DNA from: Nemophila menziesii
Taxonomy: Eukaryota; Streptophyta; Magnoliopsida; Boraginales; Hydrophyllaceae
Length of the DNA: 64,000 nt
Reading direction: 5' to 3'
NCBI GenBank assembly: GCA_029959085.1
Contig: JARWIR010000011.1
Location: forward strand, 11,347,840-11,411,839
Part shown: positions 50,270 to 60,745 of the stretch, one piece after another
Layout of the letters: each line of letters starts with the position of its first letter
Position numbering within the stretch: the stretch's first letter is position 1
Notes under the pieces: model-generated
Database searches by the model: none
What the model saw: only the letters and a program-made list of their open reading frames with translations
What the model was told of the DNA's origin: nothing
Made by a program: the position numbers and the translations under genes

Positions 50270-51179
50270 AATTATGGAAGACAGAAAGCTTGATCTAGTC
50301 CCTCCATGTATTAGAAATGGGAAGTACTATAAAACCAACACAAGATATTATTGATGAAGACTGTGAGGCATGTCAAACATGTGTTGTGGGATAATTTCTT
50401 GATAAGCCTCCACAATGTTTTATGGAAACTACATGGTTGATACCTTGTGGAAACAATTTGGAAAAGTTCAGATTAGTACATCAGAGCAAGGCCTCTTTGT
50501 GTTCAAGATGGAATTAGAAGAGGCATGTTACAAAATACTTGGTGAATTGTGGCATGTGAATAATAAACCTCTCATTCTCAGTAAATTGAAGCCTAATACA
50601 CACTTTGAGAAGTTCAATATTGACAAGATTACTGTATGGGTCAAACTGAGGAAAATACCACGAGTGTGGCCAGTGTTATAGGGAAACCCCTTCAAATGGA
50701 TGATGTAACATCTAACCACACCAAACTAAGTTATGTCAGGGTGTGTATGGAAATGGACTTAAACAAAGAAATTATTGAAAGCTTTGATATAGATATGGGA
50801 AATAATAAAATTGAAGAAGTTGAGGTGGAATACAACTATAAACCCATAATGTGTAAAAGATGTAATATGTTGGGTCACACAGACTTAACCTGCAATAAAG
50901 GTAAACAAGTGTGGGTTGAGAAGGTAAAGCCAAAAAAACACTCAATAAGTGGATGAGAGAAAATACGTGAAGAAAAAGTGGAATGCACTAAAAAGAAAAT
51001 TAGTCCTGAACCCCAAAGACAATGGGTTCAAGTTGCTAGTAAAAGAAAACAGGGTCTCACCAACTCAGAATACTGAGGGAAATATTGCTACAACTTTTGA
51101 TAGCTTTGATATCCTCCAAAATGATGAAATAGTTGAGGATATGGTGCAAGAAAAGCCACCTGACCCTAACCATAAATGA
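50270..51179 (+). pseudogene. LINE-2 ORF1 (DUF4283-like and CCHC knuckle)
   Basis: Recognisable blocks are KIMEDRKLDLVPPCI (about 50270-50320), VDTLWKQFGKVQISTSEQGL followed by FVFKM, WHVNNKPLILSK (about 50550) and, in the next frame, PLQMDDVTSNHTKLSYVRVC and a zinc knuckle CKRCNMLGHTDLTC (C-x2-C-x4-H-x4-C, about 50850-50895). The protein would bind LINE RNA. Frames change near 50640 and 50955. The last frame stops at 51179, where TGA overlaps the ORF2 ATG, the same ATGA arrangement as in the other LINE. Confidence 0.82.
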
Positions 51180-53938
51180 TATTTACATGGATTGCGAGGG
51201 GATTCAATAAAAGGCACAAACAAATTAATTGCCTTAGATACATACTTAGTAATAATGTTTCAATTTTTAGTATCTTAGAAACAAAAGTGAAGCAAGCCAA
51301 AGCTAGTAAGATTTGGTACACGGTTTTCTAAAATTAGAAAGTAACAAATAATTACACCCATCACAATATTGGGAGAATCTAGACGTTTTGAGATTACAAA
51401 GTTATCAAAATGTTAGTAGATGATAGCACTAGTCAATCCATATTATGTAAAGTGTTGCATATCCCTACAAATACTTAATTTTATTATTCTCCTTGTGTAT
51501 GTAAGTTATGAGCCTTGATGAAAGGCTATGTGGGACCGTAATTACAAATGGGGCAAAAGATATGATTAATTGTGTAAAAGATATTGAAGTAACAGACATG
51601 CCCTATCATGGCCCAAAGTATACATGGACTAATAAAGCTACGATGAAGGCAAGCAGAATTGATAGTATTCTAGTGAATGATGCTTGGCTTCTTACATATC
51701 CAAATACTGCTCTTATATTAGTGAGTCCATATATCTCAGATCATAGTTGTCAATACATCAAACTGATTCAGAATAATACAAGAAGGAAATATCCATTTAA
51801 ATTTTAGAATATTTGGATGGAACATCAAGAATTTATGCCTATAGTTACTGAAGTGCGGAATACAAATATTCATGGTACCCTTATGTACAAGATTACGAAA
51901 AAACTCAAGATATTAAAGGGTAAATTAAGGGATTTCAATGAAAAATATTTCGAAAATACCAGAGAAAACATCTTCAACATACAAAGTGATCTTGGTAATA
52001 TTAAAAATCAAAGGCTATAGGGCAACAATAATGTAGATCTGTTGAAAAAATAAAATGACCTTATTCAACAACTCTCAGATGAACTCTCAAATGAAGAATC
52101 TATTGTAAAACAGAGATCAACTGACATGTTGGTTGATCAAGGTGAATTAAATACTGCTTACTTTCAAAGAGTTATGAAAGGAAGAAGAACATATAACACA
52201 AACAACATAATAACTGATTAGTACGGTAATACCACATATGATAAGGGTGTTATCACTCAGACCTTTGTTAACCACTTTTCCAAAATTCTGGGTAATAATA
52301 GAGTCAATGAGGAAGACTATTCACCATAGCTCATTAAGAGAATCTGCAAAAAATCAATATCAATAGAGGAACATGATAATTTTACAACTCCCATTACGAG
52401 GAAATAAAAAAGGCTCTATGGTCTATTAACTTGAAAAGTCCTGGGCCAGATGGTTTTCCATCAAGCTTCTATAAAATAGTCTTGGATATTATAAAATAGT
52501 GGAAAACCCTAGATACCCAAAATTATGCCAACATTTCATTGATCCCCCAAGTTAAAAACCCTAGATACCCAAAAAATTATAGGCCAATTGCCTGTTGTAA
52601 TGTTATTTATAAAATCATATCAAAAATCATTGCTAATATAGTTAAAGGTACCTTCAAAAATCTCATATCCCAGGCCTTTGTACCTGAGAGATTAATAGGG
52701 GAGAATATACTGATAGCTGAGGAAATATTTTGAGGATATTCAAGAGGTAATATTTCAACATGATGTACTCTAAAACTTGATCTTGTGAAAGCTTATGACT
52801 CAGTTGACTGGATTTTTATTCTATATACATTACAAGCCTTTAGTTACCCTCAAACAATTATAGGCAGGGTGGGTCAAAATGTGCCTTACTAGTACAACAT
52901 ACATAATTATAATAAATGGAGCCCTACAAGGTTTTTTCAAAGGTGAGAGATGTCTTAGACAGGGGAACCCGATCACCTTACCTCTTTGTGATAGGGATGG
53001 AGGTCCTCTCACAGATCATGCATCATATGGTGAGGAAAAAGGAATTTAGCTGGCATCCTAAATGTGAAAAATTAAAAGTGAATAATCTCATGTTTGCAGA
53101 TGACTTACTTGTGTTTTTTTAAACCTTCTCAAGATACAACTACACTGTTTAAGAGAAGTCTGAAAATATTTGAGAAACTATCAGAACTCCAAATTAGTAA
53201 TATCAAAAGTAACATTTTCTATGGTGGTTGTGGTACTGATATAAAGACAGAAATTAACAAAGTACTTAACATCCCAGAGGGTACACTCCCCATGAAGTAC
53301 TTATGAGTGCCTTTGATTAATGTGAGATTAAATATCTCAGATTGTAAACCACTTGTGGGGAAAATGACTGCTAGGATTGATCATTGGTGTACAAAATGCC
53401 TCTCATAACTCATCAAATCAGGAACATCAAGTCATTGGTGTGCCAAACAAGATAATCAAGATGCATCTGATCAAAATGATGGCCTATTTATGGGATGGTA
53501 AAAAGCAATTATGAGGGAGGAGAAAAGGTATCTTTTGAAGGTGTGTGTAAACAATAGATGAGGGTGGACTGGGGATAAAGGATTTATATATTCAAAATCA
53601 GGTAGCAGCTATAAAACTTTTATGGGACTGTTGCTTACTAAGAAGTACACTTTGGTCACAATGGGATCATATAAACCTAATAAATGATAAATTCTTTTGG
53701 CAAATTGAGATTCCTGAAGACTGTTCATGGGGCTAAAGAATGATTTTAAAAATGAGGAGCCTTGCAAAACATATGATCAAGTAATGTGTTGTTTATGGTA
53801 CAAATATATAAATATGGTGGGACTACTGGTTACCAAATAACAAAAGGTTGAGTGAGTTAGGAGGAAGTGACTTAGCTTCTGGTTATTATACAAATAGCAA
53901 GCTTGCTATGTTTATACACAGAGTTAGATTAAAATAAT
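51176..53938 (+). pseudogene. LINE-2 ORF2 (endonuclease and reverse transcriptase remnants)
   Basis: The start reads MIFTWIARGFN, with the first catalytic Asn of the endonuclease replaced by Ile. Later endonuclease words are MPYHGPKYTWTNKA and KASRIDSILVND (51595-51690), and SDHSCQYIKL (about 51738) holds the Asp-His pair. Reverse transcriptase words are SPGPDGFPSSFYK (52438-52475), YRPIACCNVIYKIISKIIAN (52577-52636), KAYDSVDW, and FADDLLVFF (53093-53122), so the catalytic Asp pair survives. Downstream, VAAIKLLWDCCLLRSTLW (53600-53655) and EDCSWG match the usual post-RT region. Multiple stops and shifts; no intact product. Confidence 0.85.
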
Positions 53939-54515
53939 TACCCCTAACCACATTTGACTCTTATAGCTAACCAAATACACAAAACAACTACATTTGACTC
54001 TAATAGTTAACCAATTACCCCTAACCATCACATTTGACTCTAATAGTTCTACATTTGACTCTAATAGTTGACCAAATACCCCTAACAACTACATTTGACT
54101 CTATTAATTGACCAAATACACCAAACAACTACATTTTACTCTAATAGTTGACCAAATACACCAAATAACTACATTCGACTCTAATAGTTGACCAAATACA
54201 CCAAACAACTACATTTGACTCTAATAATTGACCAAATACCCCTAACAACTACATTTGTCTCTAATAGTTGACCAAATACACCAAACAACCACATCTGACT
54301 CTAATAGTTGACCATATACATCAAACAACCATATTTGACTCTAATAGATGACTAATTTCATCAACCAACTATATTTGACTTTAATAGTTGACCAATTACC
54401 CCTAATAACTATATTTGACTCTAATAGTTGACCAAATACACCACACAACTACATTTCACTCTAATAGTTGACCAATTACCCCTAACAACTATATTTGACT
54501 CTATTAGTTGATCGG
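53939..54515. repeat. 40-bp minisatellite, about 15 units
   Basis: The unit is ACATTTGACTCTAATAGTTG followed by ACCAAATACACCAAACAACT, with frequent 'cccctaacaact' variants. Strict 40-base spacing is seen at 54131, 54171 and 54211; the first units are irregular. Most units contain TTGACT and/or TTGACC in the same direction, matching the W-box core TTGACY bound by WRKY factors; I count about 20 by hand. Confidence 0.92.
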
Positions 54516-54589
54516 GGTATTGTTACATAACTAAATAGAACTCTAATACATTTCTTCAATAGGAATAAAGAAAAAAAGAAAAAAAGAAA

Positions 54590-54660
54590 AGAAAAAAAAA
54601 TACCGATGACATTCATAATATTTGCGACGAGTTCTTCATATAAATGTCGTCGCTAAGTAT
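54590..54660. repeat. CACTA-like subterminal motif
   Basis: An A-rich stretch is followed by 'taccgatgacattcat', 'tttgcgacgag' and 'atgtcgtcgctaag'. Inverted GCGACGA / TCGTCGC words in this arrangement are typical of the ends of plant CACTA (En/Spm) elements. No CACTA terminus is intact and no partner end was found. Confidence 0.35.
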
Positions 54661-54949
54661 ATTATCCACATGTCAAAGAATTAAAATAGTATTTTTATTA
54701 AATTTTATCTACCCCACTACACAACTACTCATAATACCCAACCACACCACTACTCATAATACCCCACCACACCAGTACTCTTAACTTCTATTCACCTTTC
54801 TTCAACACTTTTACAACTATTTTTGTCACTGTAACAAAAACAATCAATCAAATTCTTCATGGTTTTTTGGACATCATTGGTTATTTTTATTGCAAGAGTT
54901 TGAATATATATTTTTAATCATAAGAAAGACGTTGCCAAAAAAAAAGTTT

Positions 54950-55460
54950 GCATAAATGGATGAAGAGTAAAGTATAATTAATTTTTTTTTGTTTTATGTT
55001 CTTGATTATTATTATCTAAACTCATGTTCTATTTCTATTTAGTTGGCATGCATGGGTGAAGAGGAAAGTATAATTAATTATTTTATTTGATATTCTTGAT
55101 TATGATTATTATTTAATCAAGCATATTGTCATAATTTATCGGATGGCCGCCTAGCAAGAAAAATAAATAGTTGGTCGGGTCAAGAGAAAAGTTATAATTA
55201 AATCTCGGGTGTTTTTATAGAAGACATTGTAAAAATAAAGTTGGCAGACATGGGTGAAGAAGAAAGTAAAATGAATTTTTTATCTGATATTCTTGATTAT
55301 GTTTATTATTTAATCAAGTATGATCAAAATACATGTATGTGTATATTGTCACAATTTATCTGATGTTGTTAGAATTAGAAACTTATGATTGTTTTCATCT
55401 TTTGTTGCAATAAAAATAAATAGTTCGAATCCTTGGGTCAAGAGGAAATGTATATTAAAT
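54950..55460. repeat. Tandem repeat, about 200-bp period
   Basis: Three related units begin at about 54952, 55045 and 55243 with 'catgggtgaagaggaaagta'-type sequence and continue to 'tattcttgattat' and 'ttatttaatcaag'. The first is shortened. Confidence 0.6.
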
Positions 55461-57090
55461 CATTGCACATATCTTGATTTATTTGATCAAAAGGAATGAA
55501 AATAACTATCTACTGTAAATCTAAGGAGTTTTATCAAAAACATGTTTGTTATTGACTCTTCTTCATAGTTTTTATTTTATTTTAGAAGGGTTTATTTTTA
55601 AAACAAAGTCATGTGTAATTATAAATTTAACTTGTTGAATATATGAGTTCTTCTATTCTATTTATGAAATTTCTCAAATTCTTTTTAATTGCACAGTAAT
55701 TATAGATACACAAATAGTTTATATAAAGATTTTTTGTGCATAAGAATATGGGTTTATTTTTTCTAACATGAAAAAAGAACATGGATTAATTTTAAAACTG
55801 AGAATGTAGATGCCTGAAAAATGACATGTAAGACTTTTTTTAATAATACATGGAATTAATTTTTCTGGTTTACATAAACATATATACCTTTAAATATATT
55901 TAGCGCTACAAAATTCTTAGAAGTTTGTTTCATAATATAAGGTTTAAATTGGAATGTGGTTTCTTCTAAAAAAAGTTGGAATATGTTCATATATATTTAC
56001 TATTATAAAGTGAAATGATTCCCTTTAATTAAAATATATATGGGTGAATTTGATTGATCAGAAATTTGTGAATGGTAATGATTTTTCGAAAATATGGACT
56101 ATCTATTAACAATAAATTTACAAGTGATTATTTATCAAAAATTGTAAGATTTTAAAACTGAAAATTGTATATTCAGGAGTCCAAAAAATTGTTAAAATTA
56201 CACATAACTACTATGATAAAGATATAAGTGTGTATCATAACAAGCTTATGTTTTAATGAAATACTAAATAAATAAATTACTAATTTAGTAATATATTTTT
56301 GATACATAGGAAACCCCAATGAGATTCCATCCCAAGAACTCTTTGTCTTTGCAGATTTATTTTAAGTATTGGGATTGATAAGTTAAGAAAAAAAGTTGCC
56401 ATAATTATGCTATTTTCAATGTTATATGTAGAGTTTTTTTCTAGAAAAAATATATGTAATTTTATAATCTTAGATTTATTATGAAAATTTTTAGATCTGA
56501 AGTTGAGTTGAATATATAAAAATCGAACATTTATTAATTTATAATCACAATTTTCTAAATATTCATTCTGACTAGTTTTTTTATTGTTAAAGAAAATTAT
56601 CATCCAAAGACAAATACCAGGATTGATAGTTTCTAAAGACATAGAAAGTGAAGATCTAGCAACTCAGAATCTAAAGAAGTTTAAAGTTAAAAAAAACAGA
56701 GTTTGCTTTCACTTTTGTAACTGCCATCACATACAATTAATGTATTCTATTACTTTATGCCCCTTATTTAGGTGTCATGAAAATAAATAAATCTGCATTA
56801 TTTTTTATAAATAATATTTCATAAATAAGTGGTATCATTTTTTTGGGACATTATCTTTGTGTTATCCTTCATGACATGACAACTTAAATATCATTAATTT
56901 TAATTTTCAGTTTTATAATTAAGTCTCAGTTTATTTTTATAAAGAAATGAAATGTAATAAGTGATAATTTCAAGTTTTGTAACAACTATTCTTTGTATTT
57001 GGATAATTACATGTATTTGTAATAACTATAAAGTCTATTTTTTGTGGTGAGAACTTTAATTGAATAAGCTAATTACGTAACATATATTGG
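55461..57090. other. AT-rich stretch inside the probable Helitron, no gene seen
   Basis: No coding signal or known repeat was recognised. The composition resembles plant intron or intergenic DNA. Confidence 0.4.
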
Positions 57091-57261
57091 CAGGTGACCA
57101 AGGTCTTGAAGCAGGAATACAGGGGTTCGTGTGTTTGGCGGAATTACTCAACTGCTTGCAACATGGTATTTGCGACAAGTTATTTGACTTCCTCAAGAAT
57201 CAATATTTTTTACTATCATGTGCAATGGAAACAAATGGTGTTCAAAATTTCTATGAGAAGT
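57091..57261 (+). pseudogene. Exon-like block of unknown gene
   Basis: After a good splice acceptor (ttggcag) a frame of about 55 codons opens: GDQGLEAGIQGFVCLAELLN, then CLQHGICDKLFDFLKN, and so on to a TAG at about 57261. This frame differs from the 67-residue ATG frame over the same DNA. The composition looks like a real helical protein and the rest of the region does not, so it may be an exon captured by the Helitron whose 3' end lies at 57641. I do not recognise the family. Confidence 0.4.
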
Positions 57262-57611
57262 AGTAAAAAGTGGATAAGTTTAGGGATAATATATTAATAC
57301 ACGACCTTCATATCTTCATATATATTACATAAAACATTTAAAACTGGTTCTTGAAATTACCAAACTTTTCTATCATCAATTATTCTCGGCAGTTACTCCA
57401 ATGTGGAGTGTGGTTCCTTGAAACTATAATTTAAATGGATGATTCAAATAGGTAATTTATCACTACTAATAAACTTTATACTTATGAAAAGACCCACCTA
57501 AAGCACTTTTAAAAGATTTAACATTATTTAAAAGATAATCTCGAATAACAAAAGTCAGATAATATATAACTTATTTATAATTCATTCTCTTCCATATTGC
57601 TAAAAAAATTC

Positions 57612-57641
57612 TTAGTGCCCTCGGGCACGTGTTATCCCTAG
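57612..57641 (+). mobile_element. Helitron 3' terminus
   Basis: A perfect 6-bp stem (GTGCCC-TC-GGGCAC, 57615-57628) lies 9 bases before CTAG (57638-57641), which is followed by T. Hairpin, short spacer, CTRR and a T flank define the 3' end of Helitrons, rolling-circle transposons that often carry gene fragments. The 5' end (TC after A) was not located. The base after CTAG is the first base of Argonaute copy B. Confidence 0.72.
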
Positions 57642-58890
57642 TATATGTATAAATTATAATGATTGTGAATTTATATATTAGATTATCAATGAAGGATAGT
57701 AAGAATGTGTGTTTAACAAGGAGGAACATTTTATGGGGAGTTAGTTTGGAATAATTTAGTATAATGTGTGATCGAGCTTGATATTCAAAACTTGATAGAA
57801 TTGATCCTTTGATACACCACCCCTACCCACAAAAACAATAAATGATTGTTTATTGCATAATCAAACCAAAACAAAAACAAATAATACACACACTGAATTA
57901 CCTGAATATGATTATTTGTTCTGGTTTTGTACCACCAGAACTACTATAGAACTGGATTAGAAGCTCCTTTTAAACAAGAAAAAAAAATTATCTTGAGAAA
58001 AAACAAAATAAAAATGAGATTGTTTTAGACAAATAATAATTACCTAATAATTCCCTTATCAACACCATTTGACATATCAAATAAATTATCAACCATTTTC
58101 ATCTTTGGTGACTGTATACGAACTGCATCTTGATAGCGAGATAAGAGAGACCACTCCAGTAAAATCACAACCATAGAAACCAAAGGATCATCAAGGCTAG
58201 GAGAACCATTCATAATTCCTATTCCCATGATCATCATTGGAATTTTTAAAACCACAGGAACTGAAGGTAAATGCTCGACCTTTAATAGCGAATTAATACC
58301 ACCGATCTGAAAAGTACAACAATCTATCAATTGTACAAAACCATATAATACGTTAATATCAAATGAAAAAAGATAAATCACCTTTATGTTTATCTTGAGT
58401 AGGACATAAGTTAGGTATTGATAGTTGAACTTCTCTAGTACAATGCATTGCTAGGTATCCCAAGCTCTAATAACGTTTATAACTTCCATGGACCATAGAG
58501 ATCTGAATGCTTGCTCGTTGAGAGTATGCAGTGGAGAAACTTTAATAGTCCATTAAACTTGGGTTGTATAAGTTCAATCATGTTTTCCGCACTTACATTT
58601 CCCAGATTTTTCAAAAACTGGGACGTTCTTCAACATCATAAACAGGAAGAGCGAGACACTGAAAAAAAATGATCCAATACCATCACATACAAAAATTAGA
58701 TTAAGAATTATGATAAAGTATTAAGAGAAAACACCAACAATTCCTTTCTTTTTTCCTTAAGTGATAAGTTCCCAAATCAAGTCTATGCGTGTCAACTCTA
58801 AAGGAAAAGTTGACTACTCCCCAAACATCAATGCTGACCGGTTTCACCACTTTCTGGATATATAAAGTCTATGTTACTAATTGCATATTA
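57642..58890 (-). pseudogene. AGO4-clade Argonaute fragment (copy B)
   Basis: Minus-strand exon blocks are VVNFSFRVDTHR (about 58820), SDLYGPWK (about 58495), then GGINSLLKVEHLPSVPVVLK (to 58240), MGIGIMNGSPS (about 58200), LLSRYQDAVRIQS (about 58110) and GVSKDQFYQVLNIKLD (about 57810-57765). They cover the end of linker 2, MID and the first half of PIWI. The first catalytic Asp is changed to Gly (MGIGI for MGiDv) and the second also (RGGVS for RDGVS), so it could not slice RNA. The right end faces copy C. The left end stops exactly at the Helitron terminus, inside what is an intron in copy C. Confidence 0.9.
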
Positions 58891-60222
58891 TGAAAGAGTG
58901 GAGAAGAGAAAAAAAAAATCTACCTTGTTGTTAAAGTTCCATCTTTAATTTCAACAAACTATATACTACATCAAGTGTTTTAAAATAAAATAGTAAGGAG
59001 GGATCCAATATGCAATTAGTAATATAGACTTTACATATCCAGAAAATGGTGAAACATGTTAGTGTTGATGTTTTGGGATTAGTCAACTTTTCATTTAGAG
59101 TTGACACGCTGATTAGTGAACATACCACAAATGAATAAATTTTAGGTTTTTTCTCTTAATACTTTATTATATTCTTAATCTAATTTGTGTATGTGATGGT
59201 ATTGGATCATTTTTGCAGTGTATTGCGCTTCATGTTCATGTTGCTGAAGAGATGTCGCAGTTTGCGGAAAGTACAGGAAACGTAAGTGTGAAGAAGATGA
59301 TGGAAATTATACAAGACCAGAATTTCTCCTCTGCATACTTCAAAAGAGCAAGCATTCAGATCTATATGGTCCATGGAAGTGGAACATGCTATTAGAGCTT
59401 GGAATTCCTATGTAATGCATTGTACCAGAAAAGTTCAATGATAAATACCTAACTTATGTCCTAATCAAGATAAAAGCAAAGGTGATTTAACTTTTTCCAT
59501 TTGCTACGATTGATATATTGCTGTACTTTGCAGATGGGTGGTATTAATTCACTATTGAAGGTCGAGCATTCACCTTCAGTGCCTGTGGTTTTGAAAGTTC
59601 CAACAATGATCATGGGAATCGATATTATGAATGGTTCTCGCAGCCGTGATGTTTTCCGTTGTTGTGAGCTCACTGGAGTGGCCTCTCATATCTCGCTATC
59701 GAGCTGCATACACAGTCACCATAGATGAAAATGGTAGATAATTTATTTGAAATGTCAAATTGTGTTTATAAGGAAATTATCAGGTAATTATTATTTGTCT
59801 AATACAATCTCAGTTTTATTTTGTATTTTCTCAAAATTAATTTCTTTTTCTTCTTGTTTAAAGTGAGCTTCTAATCCAGTTCTATAATAGTTCTGTTTGT
59901 AAAAAACTTAGCAAATAATCATATTATTTTATTTTATTTTGGTTTGATTATGAAATAAATAATATTTTATTGTTTTTGTGCGTAGGGGTGGTAGGATCAA
60001 TTGTATTAAGTTTTGAACATCGAGCTCGAACAGATTAAGAAGGCGTGCAGATTTCTAGATGATAATTAATTCCAAAGTTCATGATTATCATTGTTAAATG
60101 AAATCATTATACTACACTATTCTAACCTAACTCCCCATAGAATGTTCCTCCTGGTCAGGAACACATTCTTATTATCCACCATTAATAATCTAATATATAA
60201 ATTCGCAGTCATTATAGTTTAT
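57642..60222. repeat. Argonaute palindrome: inverted repeat with about 1.2-kb arms
   Basis: 57642-58890 is the reverse complement of 59010-60222 over nearly its whole length, through exons and introns alike, with a spacer of about 120 bases. Inner anchors: 'actaattgcatat' (58872) against 'atatgcaattagtaa' (59009). Outer anchors: 'gaatttatatattagatta' (57666) against its complement ending near 60206, and 'tatatgtataaattataat' at 57642 against 60212-60230. A transcript across it would form a long hairpin. Confidence 0.92.
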
Positions 60223-60610
60223 ATATACAGGGACGGTGATCGATAATGGATTCCATCCAAAGAAAAATAATTTTTATTTATGTGCGCTAGTTGTAAAGAT
60301 TGTGAGGTTTTCTTTCGATATGACTTCATTTTCTCTACATGTTTTACAGTAATGAGACTCCGTTTAATAAATTGGCTTCTTGTACATATGTATAAAGGGT
60401 ACTACGGAACCAACTCATTATCATATTCTTTATGATGAGATTGGCTTCTCTGCCAAAAATGTGCAAGATTTTATTCATTCCCTCTCATATGTGTATGTTT
60501 CTTTATATGATTAACCTGAGATTTAATATTTTATCTTATTTTTTCTATAAAATAACACTATTTAACTGTGCATGTATCAAAGCAGTACTACATCAATTCC
60601 AGTAGGTAAA
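59010..60610 (+). pseudogene. AGO4-clade Argonaute fragment (copy C)
   Basis: Plus-strand exon blocks: GLVNFSFRVDT (about 59075-59105), VAEEMSQF and KKMMEIIQD (59240-59320), SDLYGPWKWNMLLELGIP (about 59355-59410), GGINSLLKVEHSPSVPVVLK (from 59535), MGIDIMNGS (about 59613, first catalytic Asp kept), NIELEQIKKACRFLDDN (60008-60058, preceded by stops where the family has GVSESQFNQV), then beyond the palindrome GTVIDNGFHPKKNNFYLC (from 60235), GTTEPTHYHILYDEIGFSA (60400-60456, holding the catalytic His region), HSLSYVY and YQSSTTSIPV (about 60570-60600). It therefore keeps more of PIWI than copies A and B. Frameshifts and stops show it is a pseudogene. Confidence 0.9.
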
Positions 60611-60660
60611 TATCAATCTATTTTCTATTATATAGATTTTATACTTAATATATATACATA

Positions 60661-60665
60661 TATAT

Positions 60666-60702
<37 letters not shown>
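60661..60702. repeat. (TA)n microsatellite
   Basis: A TA run of about 30 bases plus flanking TA-rich sequence lies between Argonaute copy C and the second Helitron terminus. Confidence 0.85.
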
Positions 60703-60703
<1 letters not shown>

Positions 60704-60717
60704 CATATATACATATA

Positions 60718-60745
60718 CTAGCTATAACCCGTGTCTGAAGACACT
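60718..60745 (-). mobile_element. Helitron 3' terminus (second)
   Basis: Read on the minus strand: a perfect 6-bp stem GTGTCT-TC-AGACAC (60744-60731), a 9-base spacer and CTAG (60721-60718) followed by T. The layout, including spacer length, is the same as at 57641, but the orientation is opposite. The body of this element would extend to the right of 60745; its 5' end was not found and may lie outside the window. Confidence 0.7.

Larger units (their letters stand above)
50030..53938 (+). mobile_element. Second L1-type LINE, older and degenerate
   Basis: Order of parts on the plus strand: ORF1 fragments (50270-51179), endonuclease (51176-51810), reverse transcriptase (52430-53330) and the post-RT region (53480-53935). 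It belongs to the same broad family as the LINE at 24416-29794 but is much more decayed, with stops and shifts every few hundred bases. No poly(A) tail is seen; it ends against a minisatellite. 5' limit is approximate. Confidence 0.85.

Noticed and set aside
53939..54515. CRISPR-like array (regular 40-bp repeat)
   Set aside because: The whole unit repeats with no unique spacers, and the genome is a plant; it is a minisatellite.
59501..59728. 75-residue open frame as an independent small gene
   Set aside because: It is one PIWI exon of Argonaute copy C that runs out of frame after the catalytic Asp.
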